From contig JABWDB010000011.1 in the NCBI GenBank assembly GCA_019614645.1, positions 62,001 to 126,000 on the forward strand: 64,000 nucleotides of DNA, read 5' to 3'. The position numbers and the translations under genes were made by a program. Below, in pieces: positions 12,208 to 24,389 of the stretch (position 1 is the first letter of the stretch; each line of letters begins with the position of its first letter). Source of the DNA: Stratiolaelaps scimitus (Eukaryota > Arthropoda > Arachnida > Mesostigmata > Laelapidae). Below the pieces are notes generated by a model. That model searched no databases. It had not been told where the DNA came from and saw only the letters and a list, made by a program, of their open reading frames with translations.

Positions 12208-12337
12208 GATGTCGTCGTTGCTGTTGTTGTTGCTGCTGTTGTTGTCGCTGTCGTCGTCGGCTAAAGCGAACCTTTCTCGGAGGAGACGTATAGCGAGACG
12301 ATCGTCCCGCGTCGTCGTTTGGCCAACACGATGCTAG
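12208..12337 (+). CDS. Possible signal-peptide-encoding start within a CTG/TTG repeat
   Basis: An ATG with A at -3 (GACGATGT) opens MSSLLLLLLLLLSLSSSAKA. This is Leu-rich and ends in an A-x-A motif followed by N and a basic run, exactly the shape of a eukaryotic signal peptide. The leucines are encoded by a TTG/CTG trinucleotide repeat, so the resemblance may be accidental. The frame is open from 12128 and closes at a stop by 12337. No partner exon was identified. Confidence 0.2.
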
Positions 12338-12529
12338 CCGGAGCGAGGGGAGGGAGCAGGCTAAAGTTGCTAGCGCGGCTCGGGAGGCATTTCGGGACCC
12401 CGGGGGCTAACGATAACCTGGATGAACGCTCCGCCGCAGAAGGAGAAGGGACGAAGAGAAAATGTGTCGTTGCCACCAGCGGCCTTCGACCGACGGCGAG
12501 CAGCAGACACCGGTTGAGAGCCGCCTAAT

Positions 12530-13582
12530 TGCCCCTATTCATTTACCATAATACATAGTGGCACACAATACGTACAGGATGTCGAAAACATTGCGCAACC
12601 CTGTTGTAGAGGCCACTGACGAAGCTCGACTCGAACCTTTGAAAATCAGCTGTCGTCGGGTAGTCCCCTTAAAGCGCCGACTGTGGGTTATTATGGCTGT
12701 TTCAGAACGCAAAAGTATGAAAAAGTATGAACTGCTTTTAGGGACGGCAACCCTGGCTCATTAGCGCGCCAGGAGTTTCGGCAGATACTGATGTTTACCT
12801 ACGATAACTCTTACTTGTGTAGCTTCAAAATTTAGGTAACTCTCTATATGGACAATAGTGCGTTCAATCCGCGTGGAGTTACCGTAGAAAACGTCATACT
12901 ACAGTCAAGCATTCGTTACGTTGCGTAGGTTTTCGAGCACACTGTACTATTATATCTCTTTCTCTCCCTCTCATCGCGCACGAGCCTTGTGCGCTGGCAC
13001 GCATATACATTCTAGTCTGCATATATATGTATATACATATATATAAAAAATATATATATATATAGATAAAGTTCGTCGTACTACGCGGCGAGTCGACGTC
13101 GCTTTCCCCGAAGGCCGTACGCATTCGCAAACGAACAAAGAGGTTGTCGCTGCCGCCGCCGCCATCATCATCGTTGCTAAAATGACTTGAGCAATAGCAC
13201 AAGTTTGCTGTGCCGTGTGCGTTCACTTGCGTTCACTCGCCAGCGTATTCCTCTTTCGAGGCGAGGGGCAGTAAAACAATTCTAACTGCCGCCGCCACCG
13301 CCGTCACCCCCCCACTCGCACTTCCTTAACGAACACGCCACCGGCGAGCGTTTGCCGGCGAGCTACGGCCAGCCAAATTGTCGATTGCTTCGAACCAAGC
13401 GAGGTGGACTTTCTGGCAGGCGTACGCATACGTGTACCTTATCCGACGACGCATTACGCGTTACATTATGGGCCCGCTCACTCGCCTGCAGAATGTCTCA
13501 GGCGTCTGTGTGTTACCATTAGCGAGAGAAAATATGGGCAAAGAGAGGACGAACGGTGGACAGCGACGAAGTTCTTTATCAA

Positions 13583-13620
<38 letters not shown>

Positions 13621-13983
13621 TATACACATATACATATATATATATGTGTGTGTGTTACGATGTGTGTTCAGGGATTCGAGAGAAAGAAGGACAGGTAAGT
13701 GGCCGTTTGTTATTACGCACTTACCCCCCTCCATACGTTTTCACTGCGCGTCGTGATAGCGGAGACAGATAAGCAAAGGCAGGCGGAGGTCGTTTAGCTA
13801 TTCTTTTTTTTCTAACGTCATCGCCAGGGCCAAGCAATGACTTCCCATAAGGTGAATAATTTATGCTGGTGGAACTCAATCGGCAGAATTGGACCAATGT
13901 GTGGATTGTGCGTCGACCGCTTTAGTGCTGCATAGAGGAGATCCATTACAGGTCGTCAATCTAGTTCAAGTAAAGAAAAATAG

Positions 13984-14015
<32 letters not shown>

Positions 14016-16020
14016 TATACGCATGCATTGAGCGGTATTTAGGGGGAGGTTGACTGTGACAGGATCTCAGCGGCGGCTGCCCGATCGACCTTTATGACAA
14101 ATTGATTTATCATATAGGCTGATATGAGAGTGCGTCGTTAGCTTAACCTAATATCTGGTTAGAGTTGAATAACGATTGCACATTTTGAAACTTTTGCTCG
14201 AAATGCTGCATGATTCAGCTGACGATGATAAGTAAACGTCTCTCTCTCTCTCTCTTTATATATATATATATAGTAGATGTCTTTCGTTTGAAATGACCAA
14301 CACTTCAGTTGACCATGATGATTTTGGCTCCCCGCGCGCAGGGACCATTCACCACAGTGGCTCAGAGAAACGCATAAGCGCATCAATGATCTTCGGCTGA
14401 CAATTTTACTGTTGCGCGGCCAGTTTATTGGTTTGTTTGGTCGTGAACCGCTTAGTGGACACACATTGACTGAAATCCTCTGTCCGAAGCACGATCCAGT
14501 CGTGATAATGGATATCCGTTTGCTAGCCAACATCGTTGGTCTCTTCACCAAATTAATTTGACAAAAAAAAACTAAGGTTTTAATATTTGCCTTACATCTC
14601 AGCTATAACCGCGCATGTCATCACTCGACATCAGACTAAAGCTGATGATATACACCTGGACAATTGGGTGCAAATTTCTAGCAGACAATTCATTTGGGCC
14701 TACTCTATAATAATGGCATACATCATAAACTATTGCAACCAGATTATCCACTATAAAACGGTCTAAAAGAGAGGCATCTTCAATAAGAAAATCTCATAAA
14801 ACCAAACTAAACATTAGGAAAGTATCCAGTACACAGTACATACGCATCCTCAAACATATAAGCGGAGTGCGTCATGACCACTTCGGGACATCTACGGCAA
14901 TGGTTCGTCTACCTACGGTGTAGAGTTACCATGCACTACTTCTGTAGTCGTTAGCAATGTTAACAACAACTGGAATCTTTCCCACGCTCTCCCCTGTAAT
15001 ATACGAACCTCGTTACGTTTCTACCCAAACAAGTCTATTCGTCTAACGACATCGTTTGCAGCACTCAATAACGGACGTTGAAGGCCAGAACTTCTGAAAG
15101 TCAGCACACAAAAACGCCATTACACTCCCCTGCAGAAAAACCAGAATATGCAGACCTCTGCATCGGACCAGCAGCATCCTTGAACACCATCTCACTCAGC
15201 GCTTACGGTGTGAGATAGTAAGTGTCCGGTCATCTAACCAATGACTAGTGACTTATAATATATTTCGCTTGCGTTAATCCTACAAGTATTGTGTGAAATA
15301 TAGCACGTCAATTCGTTCCTCTACACGATACGACAACGCTCAATTCACCTTCTTTCATAACCTCCTCCGCAACACATGGCTGTATTATGGAGTGCGCATT
15401 ATGCAGTAGGCGCGCCGTTTCCATCCACACAACCGTGTGGTGAGACCGCTTAGCCGTCCGCTTTAATAGAGATATCCAAACAGAACCCGTGGACAATCGC
15501 ATCGATGAAGGAAAAAGCGTCCATTCACAATATCTACTACTCCGACGGGTAACCCGGACACGATCGATGCTCGAGCACCGAAGAGGACATTTGTTTTTGT
15601 AGAGTTTATGGGGACCATGCACGGTGCAGACCAGCCGCCAGGGCCAATGTATTCGACTGGTGGTACCCGTCGGACTCTCATCCACCAAAAAATCCTGAAG
15701 AGCTCCAGGTACTTGGGCCATAGCTGGGGACTACTTGACTATGGAAGTATCTAAATGCGATGTACCACGATTGCTTTGGATTGCACTCACTGTGTCAAGT
15801 AGGTTATGCATGGCGTGGCTTAGGACCAACCAGACCGCGGAACAATGTTTTCACGTGCGCGAGCCGGCCGATGGTTATTCGTTTGCGTACGTAGATAAGT
15901 GGGTAGATGTGCGGCCACAATATATAGTCATATCATAATATATTGACACTGTATAGTCTATTGAACTGCTACAATTCGCCTGCCAACGTTTGCCTGGTGG
16001 ATAACGGATAAGAAGAACGA
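12530..16020. other. Spacer with several TA/TG microsatellites
   Basis: Holds TA-rich arrays at 13020-13066, 13587-13650 (TA then CA/TG), 13984-14012 and 14241-14273 (CT then TA). A perfect splice-donor-like CAG|GTAAGTGG lies at 13694/13695 after a moderately GC-rich stretch (13240-13560), so a non-coding first exon is conceivable. Minus-strand frames around 14159-14551 and 15308-15721 are open but not recognisable. Confidence 0.4.
13587..13650. repeat. Compound (TA)n/(CA)n/(TG)n microsatellite
   Basis: A run of about 14 TA units is followed by TGTACATATACACATA and a short TG run. Translations across it (Tyr-Ile repeats) are artefacts. Confidence 0.9.
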
Positions 16021-16021
16021 A

Positions 16022-16408
16022 CTACATTCCATCATCGATAAGCAAGCAAGAACTGGCTGAAAAGGCCGGAGGAAGAGGAGGGGATGGCCTATCAAAAAGG
16101 CCCTCTGGTTGCCAGCCGTCATCGCTGGTCTTGAATGATGATGGCCTTCTGTTAGATCGGCCGCGTTTGTCCGCTGACGTCAACGTCGACGGAGGTGTGA
16201 ATGAGTGCGCCACGGCGACGACGCCGCCGCCGCATGGATGCATTTGGTCCAGCTCGCCAGCTTGTCTGTCTGTTCCTCTGTTTGTCCTGCCGTTCATGCG
16301 CTGTCCGCTTGCAACGCTTGTCGACGAGTTCAATGGAGTTTGCCCACGACTGGACCGCTGTCCCCGATCGGGGAGTCGAACGAGGATCGATGGAGCGCTC
16401 TCGATCTC
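16022..16408 (-). CDS. Candidate terminal exon, Ser/Pro/Gly-rich, unknown
   Basis: The minus-strand frame is open for about 128 codons and ends at TAG (16022-16024). The composition is low in Arg/Cys and rich in Ser, Gly, Pro, Asp and Thr, with a C-terminus reading PSPPLPPAFSASSCLLIDDG. That is more like a natural eukaryotic disordered protein than the Arg-rich alternatives. A plus-strand 150-codon frame (16131-16583) and a minus-strand 153-codon frame in another phase overlap it, so the assignment is uncertain. No family is recognised. Confidence 0.3.
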   Translation of the reverse strand, partial: EIESAPSILVRLPDRGQRSSRGQTPLNSSTSVASGQRMNGRTNRGTDRQAGELDQMHPCGGGVVAVAHSFTPPSTLTSADKRGRSNRRPSSFKTSDDGWQPEGLFDRPSPPLPPAFSASSCLLIDDGM

Positions 16409-16583
16409 TCAGTCTGACGCGACGAGACCCGACGCCTCCCGAGGAAAGAAAATAATGCAAGGGGTGGTGACGGAGTTCCTTCTTCGCCGAGGGCGATGTC
16501 CGCGAACCTCGAACCCGAATAGACAGAGCACCGGGCGAACGGGCTTCCCAGTGGCATCGTGCTTGGCGACATCGTCGTCGTAA
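16131..16583 (+). CDS. Alternative candidate open frame, 150 codons, unknown
   Basis: The plus-strand ATG frame is uninterrupted for 150 codons across the same GC-rich island. It contains a Cys-bearing hydrophobic middle (about residues 38-62) and an acidic start. It competes with the minus-strand frame at 16022-16408; at most one is likely to be real. No domain is recognised, and no flanking splice signals stood out. Confidence 0.2.
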   Translation: MNDDGLLLDRPRLSADVNVDGGVNECATATTPPPHGCIWSSSPACLSVPLFVLPFMRCPLATLVDEFNGVCPRLDRCPRSGSRTRIDGALSISQSDATRPDASRGKKIMQGVVTEFLLRRGRCPRTSNPNRQSTGRTGFPVASCLATSSS

Positions 16584-16589
16584 CCACTG

Positions 16590-17520
16590 CGTCGCGTCAC
16601 ACCGCGTCGACATCCATCAGCGATTTCCGTCGTGAACGCCACCAGAGTTGCTGTCAATAGCGTAAGCGTGTCAATGCTCGAGAGAATTCGTTGTAGGATA
16701 TGTGCAATACGTGACCGACGACGAGCAGATAGAGGAGGTGGACGCTCGAGCCGACGAAACGCGGCGTTCGCAACAGGAGTCTCGCGAGCAGGGCCTAGCC
16801 GTCGGGAGCGGGTGGGAAGCTATGTAAGTGACGTGTGGACACGAGGCGAGCTCGGGGCTCTGGCGTCGTTCGGTGGACGCTGGGATGGACAAGCGATGCT
16901 TGTGGGGCAGCCCGGCGGAAGAAGGCGGGTTAGATTAAAAGAAAAACCGCCATTTTTGTGGTTGACTTTACAATTTCGCGCATAAACTAGTCATTTTTTG
17001 TGATTTCGGGACGTTGTACGCACAGCGAGTGCTTTGGTGCTTAGTAAATTGGATCAACAATTACCGCAAGCTATGTGTATACGATTCCTTGCAGCGTTAC
17101 CAGCAAAAACCTCACATACTAGGTTTCAATAAACCTTTACCCGCAATGACACTTTTCAATTTGTGAACAAACAAATGTGTTAACCATTTCATAATTATTA
17201 ATTTTAATAAAAGAACCAACAAATAGTATATTATATTTTTCGTATTATTTCGTACAAGTGAACGAACTTCTTTCCTGGGAGAACTTCGGCATGAGATTCT
17301 TAAACATGTTCAGAAACATACAATTAGCGAACCTGTCGACCTCTAATACGAAGCCTGTAAATTTTGGCAAGTGTCCACATGTACGTTCCAGGTTGATATT
17401 GTCTTGGCATATGTCGAGGCACCAAAACAGTCTCGATAGAGCACCACCAATGCGCTGCGGTTCTGTGGTTCCCCGAGGGTGGTGGAACCATAGCGGGCTT
17501 CAAGATTCCGCTAAAGGAAA
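16590..17520. other. End of GC-rich island, then AT-rich spacer
   Basis: 16.6-17.0 kb is GC-rich with a 117-codon plus frame of Arg-rich composition, probably not coding. From 17.0 kb the sequence becomes AT-rich. An open frame at 17258-17524 runs up to the SINE that follows; no family is seen. Confidence 0.4.
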
Positions 17521-17745
17521 CTAACCTCTTCTCCTCTCTCGCCTTCGAAAACCTAGGGGGGCGCGGCCCCCTCGCTGCTAATAAAGGGGTCTACCACAGG
17601 CTGATCCTCGCCACCGGGAACAAACGCGCAGGATCCTTCCTTCCGCATTGGCCCTTCTCTCGCTGTCCAGAGAGGCCAATGCTATCGCCTCCCTCGGGAG
17701 TGACCATGACGGCCTTGGCCTGACACCATGGCTCCAATAATTAAG
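17521..17745 (+). repeat. Repeat family C, copy 1 (SINE-like body)
   Basis: Shares a body with copies at 54.6 and 60.4 kb: CCACAGGCTG, then GCCACCGGG, then GCGCAGGATCCTT, CTCTCGCTGT and ATGCTATCGCCTCCCTC, ending in a TGACGG...GGCCTGA block. The tRNA-like head seen in copy 3 is not recognisable here. Confidence 0.6.
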
Positions 17746-17941
17746 CGTTTACTTTTTGTTTAACTCATAAACTATCTATAACTCACTAATGTTTAATACC
17801 CTCTCGAATAAATTGTGGACATTTTTCGGACACAGCTTCATTCGTTGCATACCTGCTAAAGCACGATAAGAGAAGCGCTGTCTAATTATTTTCAACACTA
17901 TTTAGCACGTATCGATCGAGGTATATTAACAGCTACGGCCC

Positions 17942-17977
<36 letters not shown>

Positions 17978-19285
17978 CCGTCTTCGTGACGCTACATTTT
18001 TGTCATTTGCTTACGTGACCGTATCTCGCATTTGTCTATGGGCGATAGAGGTCACTTTTGTAGACCAGAAAAGGAAATCAGTGCCTTTACAATTAGTGCT
18101 GCATCGCGCTGGTCCGGCCTGTATCACCGATTCTTGTGCTGTAACTGACATAGACCTGTGGCCTCATCATTCTTGACGTATATTTGAGCCTCAGCGTCAC
18201 TCGAGCATCTCAAAGTGATAGATCAGCAGCTCGAGCAATGTTTATATAACAATTTTTATGTATGCGTGCTTATGCTCATACATGCATTTTTATTAATTAA
18301 CGGGGAGTCCGATGACTTTCTACCATACAGGTTCCTCGGCTGATTTTAGTCTCCCAACGAGAAATGTGTATCAGAACCCAACTATAAGTCTGGGTAGAAT
18401 GTACTCGCTGTGACCCCTGCCACAGTGATAGCCCACAGTTCACAGCAACGTTCACGTTCCACTGATGATCTATGTACAGATTAGACGGGTGGAATCCCTC
18501 ATCCTCACAGCAGTCGAACGGTAAGCAACGATAGTACCGTGGTGGACGCTTGATGATCGCGGCGACAGCTGTCACCAGGTGCCGACCCCGTTGATAAAGG
18601 GTGATACGACCCCTCAGCACGGTTCGGTTGAGCATAAGAAAGCCGCTGATGGAATACTATTCGTTGAGTGGGGCAACAAGGGCCACGCTTGAGCGGCTAG
18701 AGTACGGGCGCTTAGCCATCTACAGAGGTCATTCGACCTTCAGCACACACATTTCCATATATTACATACATGACACGATATGTACACATGTACCTTGTGA
18801 TGGGAGAGAAAAAACACATCTGGTGGTAATACCGGGAGGGAGCGATGGTAAAACGCCCTCAATGCGGAGAGTGTACATGGGGAACAGTACCACGTTCCTT
18901 GGCCTGTGTGTCGGTGAACACGTGTGCTTGCCAACGATGTAGAAATCGTTTAAATCTGCTGTACGCACAGACCTGATTCAATTTGGCTTACGCATGATTC
19001 GCTCGTGGAAAGGAATACCTCTCGAAAGCTTCAGGTTTCTTTCGCAAAGGCCGCAATATAGAGTCACAGCTTTTATTAAACGTGAACAGATTTTGCACAT
19101 AGGTTAATTAAGACAACATATTATGGTGATGTCTGTATTTTGTAGCAGTATAACTTTAGCGAACGAAAACACATTGGCGGCACAATTGAGATCAACAGCA
19201 GATCCACTGCCGAGCGTGGCCTCTTCCTACCCTGCCTGCCTCTGAAAATGCAGAAAGGATTCGAGTGAGACTATGCCTTCGGGAA
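17746..19285. other. Spacer with (TA)n array
   Basis: A pure (TA)n array of about 15 units lies at 17945-17974. Open frames at 18297-18635 (minus) and 18601-18942 (plus) are not recognisable. Nothing else could be supported. Confidence 0.4.
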
Positions 19286-19289
19286 ACCT

Positions 19290-19703
19290 TTGTCCATTTT
19301 ATATCAACGGCAAGATCTTGCACCCACTGTGAAGCCAACGGGAGCTAGAGCCAAAGGCAATGTATCTCACGGGAAACGATGTTCTGGACACGGTGCGCTC
19401 TGCATGTACGAGCGGCGACAATGTACGACAGTACTTCGAGAATATATTGTAGAGGGTAGATACTTGCATACCTACAACGAACGAAACGTATCGCAATACT
19501 TCTCTAACAATTGCGCCGTTTCAGCTATACCCGCGTCAGCTGCAGTTCTCAATATCGTAAAAGGTGCGAGTCCCTTGAGCGCAAATGACAATTGCGTGCT
19601 CCCTAATTTTAAACTATCGCGCTGCGAGCAAAAGTGCTCTTCCCTACAAAATATCCCTTTCAAAATAATGCTTCCCGCCCGAACCCTTAAAGAATCGATT
19701 TAA
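19290..19703 (+). CDS. Candidate open frame, about 138 codons, unknown
   Basis: The plus frame is open from a TGA near 19267 to TAA near 19703 and has ordinary composition, with RNY-rich codons in its second half (SAIPASAAVLNIVKGASPLS). The first codon at 19290 is TTG; there is no strong ATG. The codon-aligned minus frame (19472-19700) is also open for 75 codons, so strand is uncertain. No domain is recognised. Confidence 0.2.
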   Translation: MSILYQRQDLAPTVKPTGARAKGNVSHGKRCSGHGALCMYERRQCTTVLREYIVEGRYLHTYNERNVSQYFSNNCAVSAIPASAAVLNIVKGASPLSANDNCVLPNFKLSRCEQKCSSLQNIPFKIMLPARTLKESI

Positions 19704-19704
19704 T

Positions 19705-20259
19705 AAGTTCGAATACCATCTGACCACGGGTCTTTACGAGCTGCGAGCGCTCACACCAATATGACTCAGATGGCATTTGGTAGGGTCTAACGGTTAGGTC
19801 CACCATTTGGGGCAAGCATAGCAAGCAATTCATTCGAGCTTGCTATGCTCGCCCCGAGGTCGATTACCGATACTTCTTCTTGTCCTTATGGAAGTGCCAT
19901 TATTCGATATTAAACCCAAAAAACAAACTGACCAAACAACTGGTTCCAGTGTCGCTCCACAGACATAGATATTGAACAAAGGACTTTAAGAGAAATCTGC
20001 ATTTCCTCACGGATCTAGGTTTACACAGTCCTTGGATTCGAAAAAAAAACCTTTTTATATAACTCCCTTCTGATGGTCTGCTTTGTTCGCCCGATATCAG
20101 TTTCCCCGTTAATCTATAGCCGAAGGATTCTGTACCCATCTACTCTCCATCTATCTTTCATCTATTGTGCCTATCTATTCTGTAGCCAATATTATACATA
20201 ACAAGCCATGACTCGGTATTGTGTATATTCATATAGCCAACACTGTTCGATGATTCGTT

Positions 20260-20318
<59 letters not shown>

Positions 20319-22300
20319 GTATATGCAGTTAGATATATCCAGCTGAACCGGTACCCCTAACGAGGACTTGACGTTGTTACCGCACTCCGGCGCTCCCGAG
20401 TTCCCGTTCTCTGTCCTTCGCTAATCTGATTGTCAGGAGTTCTTACAAAGCTGCAGTAACAGCAGTAGTTTACGCTACTCTCGCCGCTGCTGCCTTTGGT
20501 GTAAGGGTGGGGGGGGGATCACGAACTACTGCTGGCTAATGGAGCTTGGGCTGGGCGAGGAGCAAAGTGGTAATCTGATGATGCACTCGGTCAGCCAGTC
20601 GGTCTGCCTGACTAGCTACTGCAGCCGATTGCAGCCGCGTACGCCCCGCTTACCGGATCTGGGCATGGACGTTTTTGGGCGTGGCGAGAATGGTACGCAG
20701 CAGGGTAGCAGCCAGCAACATCAGCGCCACCTTTCCACGTCTTGACCCCACAAATCACCCTTTTCCCCTGGACTCTCTCTCTCTCTCATACAAACTCTGT
20801 GCATTTTCTGATAAAACCTAGTAGAGGCAGAGGTGACGTCTTGATCAGCCGCCGCTAGATGGCTTGCTTTCTGGAGAAGAAAGCCTGATTGCCAATCACG
20901 GCTGTGGGCTCCATGGCTCCATCGCTTCAGGAGACCAGGACTATCCTGCGAACAAACGAAGGCAAGGCAAGGCCTGGACCAGCGAGCGAGTCAGATATAT
21001 AGACAGACAGAAACGTAGCGGCCCGCCTACCGAGTTGACTGTATACTCATTTTGGTCACACTTTGGTGTTGTGATGAACATCGGGATAGGACAGGCGAGC
21101 AACAACAATGTTAGATGATTGCTTGACTGGGCCTAGTTCCCGGAAGGACAACGGGAAGTCAAGCACCCGCCTCGCAGGCTGCGGTCGACGGCCGGGTAGG
21201 TGCTGGTGTATTCGTCGAGTTATCCGCATGAATAACGTAGTGTAAGGAATGGCGTTGTGCAATAATGATCATTGCACAACGCTCGAATGTGTTTCTAACG
21301 CCAAAGTGTATTTCGAAGGAATGGCGGAAACGCTGGGCGGGATGTGATGAGTTTCTTTATGATAGCCTCCATCGCGTACTGCCGAGGTGAACGCTTAAAA
21401 ATCAGGTGGCAATATGTATGAAGAACGCATGCCCAAATTTGGCTTAAATCGATCGTGCAGTGTTCGGCTTTACTAGAGGATATTTGGTTGATTTTCGAAT
21501 TGAATATTTCAGTTGAATTCATAGTTCAGATTCAAAATGTGGTCGATTGACGGAACTGCATTTTTTTTTAGAATGCTTGAGTTCTCGTTAAAATATGTCA
21601 AATTATTGTTGTTCTCACATGGAAAACAAACTTGAATGCATGATGCTATGGTAATTGTAATTGCCAATGGCGGTACCGTGCGAGCGTATGTTGCCAGGCT
21701 CTCCACATTTGCAGCCAGCCTTTGCACGCTCCGAAAGCCTGGACAATGGTCTCAGCAGTGGCTACCACAACATTCAGCGAACCTCGCGTCCTATTTTGCT
21801 CAGATTCATACAATCCGAACCAAGGCCCATTCGGTCCGTCGAGGTTTGTAGGTTTCAAGTTGTCCAATAGATCTGAAATCACTTCGTTTACTTTGAATTA
21901 TGCAATTGAGCGATCGGCACTTCACGACTATCCTGATCCTGTGGCAAGCTGACCTCAACGGCCGGCTAGGGTCAATATTTGCATAGTTACCCGAGCGCGA
22001 ACTCCCGTTGTATTGACAGAGGCGGCTATGACAAGGGCAATCATAGTGATGGCTGACTCGACATCTCAGCACCGTTAGGGTTGAGAAGAAGTATAAACCA
22101 TTTGGAAGTTTGGATACATATACAAATTGGCGCATCTCGACCGATGGAGGGCTCGTCAAAAATTGGGTAACCACACGTCTACTCACTCACGAGATTCCAT
22201 TCAGCATTACGCTAGTAAGATGTGCTCTAATTATGAAATACGTTTAACAAAGGAACATCTCGCGTTTATCTCGGTGAGTTTTAGATAGTGACATTAGATC
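19705..22300. other. Spacer with a long (TA)n array
   Basis: Contains a pure (TA)n array of about 24 units at 20264-20312, a G-run at 20508-20516, and short overlapping frames on both strands around 21640-22190 with no recognisable family. Confidence 0.4.
20264..20312. repeat. (TA)n microsatellite
   Basis: An uninterrupted TA array of about 24 units, the longest perfect one in the window, followed by TATG variants. Confidence 0.95.
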
Positions 22301-22304
22301 TTTA

Positions 22305-22634
22305 TTAGGCATAAAACACTAATGTAATGCAAAAATATGTCAAACATATAGCACCATACACAGTGCATAGTCCACCAAAACGCCAGGGCAAACATAGCCA
22401 TGACGAGAGGAACTGAAACGCACCGACAAGCGTTTTTATTATGTCATTGCGCAAGTCCGCAAAATGGTAAAGCGCTACGGTTCCGGATAGGTGTGCTAAG
22501 TAAAGGAAAGTCTGCCTCAGGGATCGCGCACAGTTTAATTTGGACGCTCCAGATTCTGACATGTCTTTCAACATATATACATCTAGGTCTTCCCCCAGCT
22601 GTTTGTATCCGACAGTTTGTGCCGGCTGCTGCAT
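22305..22634 (-). CDS. Candidate small ORF with C-terminal hydrophobic segments, 109 residues
   Basis: The minus-strand ATG (AAG before it, A at -3) opens 109 codons with balanced composition. The N-terminal half is polar (QLGEDLDVYMLKDMSESGAS). Two hydrophobic stretches follow, about residues 72-86 and 88-109 (GLCTVYGAICLTYFCITLVF), the last running to the stop, as in a tail-anchored or two-pass membrane protein. The stop overlaps TAATAAA, so an AATAAA polyadenylation signal begins at the stop codon itself. A CTATTCTAAG just before the ATG could be a splice acceptor. I do not recognise a family, and chance cannot be excluded. Confidence 0.35.
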   Translation of the reverse strand: MQQPAQTVGYKQLGEDLDVYMLKDMSESGASKLNCARSLRQTFLYLAHLSGTVALYHFADLRNDIIKTLVGAFQFLSSWLCLPWRFGGLCTVYGAICLTYFCITLVFYA

Positions 22635-23025
22635 CTTAGAATAGGACGGCCAGCGAGGAACTCACAAGAACATTCACAGTAGGCGGACATCGTTTGAGAA
22701 ATGGACGTGAACTTCCATTTGTACCCCACCCCCCGTGGGAATCGCGCGACAGAGCAAGTACCGCCATTGGCTCGCCCAACTACATGAGGGATGCCACCGT
22801 GAGGAGGTGTGTATGGGTCTTGATTTGCACAACCCAGCGTAGGTGCATACTTAAACTCGTTCTAAGGAAGTGAAATGGCAAGATGCTGAACGAGCTCAAA
22901 AAGACACCATAGGTAAGACGCGTTGCGGGCTACGTTGAAGAGGTTAGTGGTGTTGAGGGTTTACTGCGATATTACCATATAAAAATGTTTAGTTGAAAGA
23001 GAGAATAGTAGGTTTACAGTTAGGT

Positions 23026-23322
23026 TTAAGTGCTATCCTCCAAGGTCTCCTTGAATTGTAAACGTGGGGACTGTATGTAAGTCTTTGGCGCGAGGGTGGG
23101 GAGGAATGGTAAACTTGCAATAATTTTAACCATAGAATTACAATTAGGAAAACGAGGTAGGCTTAGAGTTGACGCAGTACCGGCTTTCAAATTAAGAACC
23201 GATTGATCAAGCGGCGTGTACAATCCAGCCAATCCTATACGGTTGGCTCTTGTGCGCGGTCGCGGAGTTACCTTGCTAGCTACGGGTGAAGGGAGGGTTT
23301 GCGAGCACGCCGGCTTGTCGAA
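23026..23322 (-). CDS. Candidate terminal exon, Pro/Thr/Leu-rich, unknown
   Basis: The minus frame is open for 99 codons from after a TGA to TAA (23026-23028), without an early ATG. It reads as a natural low-complexity-free sequence (LDQSVLNLKAGTASTLSLPR, then a Pro-rich LPFLPTLAPK, then an acidic end KETLEDST). The lack of an ATG suggests an internal or terminal exon, or a relic. The sequence CAAG before GTAACTCC could be an acceptor. No family is recognised. Confidence 0.25.
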   Translation of the reverse strand, partial: FDKPACSQTLPSPVASKVTPRPRTRANRIGLAGLYTPLDQSVLNLKAGTASTLSLPRFPNCNSMVKIIASLPFLPTLAPKTYIQSPRLQFKETLEDST

Positions 23323-23329
23323 TCATTTT

Positions 23330-24388
23330 GCATTGCGCCGTCGCACAGCGGATTAGGGCTGTGCCTGTCTAGCTAACGGGACTGTCCCTCCAGAGAATAC
23401 GAAGCGGCATTACTTGTGCCGTACTCACTAGATGTTACTCAATGAGTGGGAGAGCAGACCGTGTACAGCAAATCGTAGCCACCAAAATCCAGCACTCGCA
23501 CAAGATGAGACAGTCAAAGACGGCCGAATTTCGGTCTGTCAGCTGAACCGCCTCATATTGATTAGAGGTAAATTAATATTGATGTATCATACAGAACCGG
23601 TACTCAGCCCCGCTCAGCTGCAAGTGGACTCTGGAAGCAGTACATGATCGATGTCACCTTAACGGGCAAGTTACCAAAGAAGAGAACGTGTCGCTTGTTA
23701 GTAAACGAAAGTTGATCGCTACAGAAATCATTGAATGACTCTACGTTGACTCAATATCAGACACTTCCGTGTTTGACCGCGTCCAAATGGTAGATGTAGC
23801 CTCACAACGTTGTCCAACATCTCACATGCGATAGCAGGTGAATATACAATGTACTCGGTGTCCATTCAACAGTTCCGGTCAAGACTAAGTAAATTTCAGC
23901 CGGTGCCGCACCCACCGTTTGGGCAATACAACGTATACCCTAATGGAAAACGCTTGCCAGGTGGAGGCAGTTCGATAGATTGATTACGAGTAACTTACGA
24001 GGTTATTTTTAGAGTGATGATTACCTGCCTGCCGCCAGACGGTCACTAGTTATGAAGCTATTTGGCCAACCATAGCAGGTGAATCTATTCGTCAGTTCGC
24101 GTTTACGCAAGTCCCAATAAGTCATTTTGTGCTGTACGTTTCTACATATACACATATATTTTTTGTATGCAAGACGTGACTGGCTATGTAGTGTACTAGT
24201 TAAGAGTATTGAGCGGAATCATTTGCGTTCGACAAACCTAGTACACGTACAAACAACGGTTACATAATATTCTATTTCGCCTTGTTGGAAATACTTCGCA
24301 AGTTGCTCAACTTCTGATAATATTTTAGCATGTGTAACGTAAGTGGCACTGTTGAACTTTATTTCAATAGTAACTTGAAATAATAGCA
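23330..24388. other. Spacer, nothing supported
   Basis: Only a 71-codon plus frame at 23432-23647 of unremarkable composition. No RNA gene or repeat copy was seen. Confidence 0.45.
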
Positions 24389-24389
24389 A

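Noticed and set aside
13404..13772. Open frames containing long Tyr-Ile-Tyr-Ile runs (also near 26.0, 38.6, 43.5, 62.8 and 63.5 kb)
   Set aside because: These are translations of (TA)n microsatellites, which have no stops in two frames; not coding.
15308..15721. Minus-strand frames at first suspected to be a LINE relic
   Set aside because: No ordered reverse transcriptase or endonuclease motifs could be found in any of the frames.
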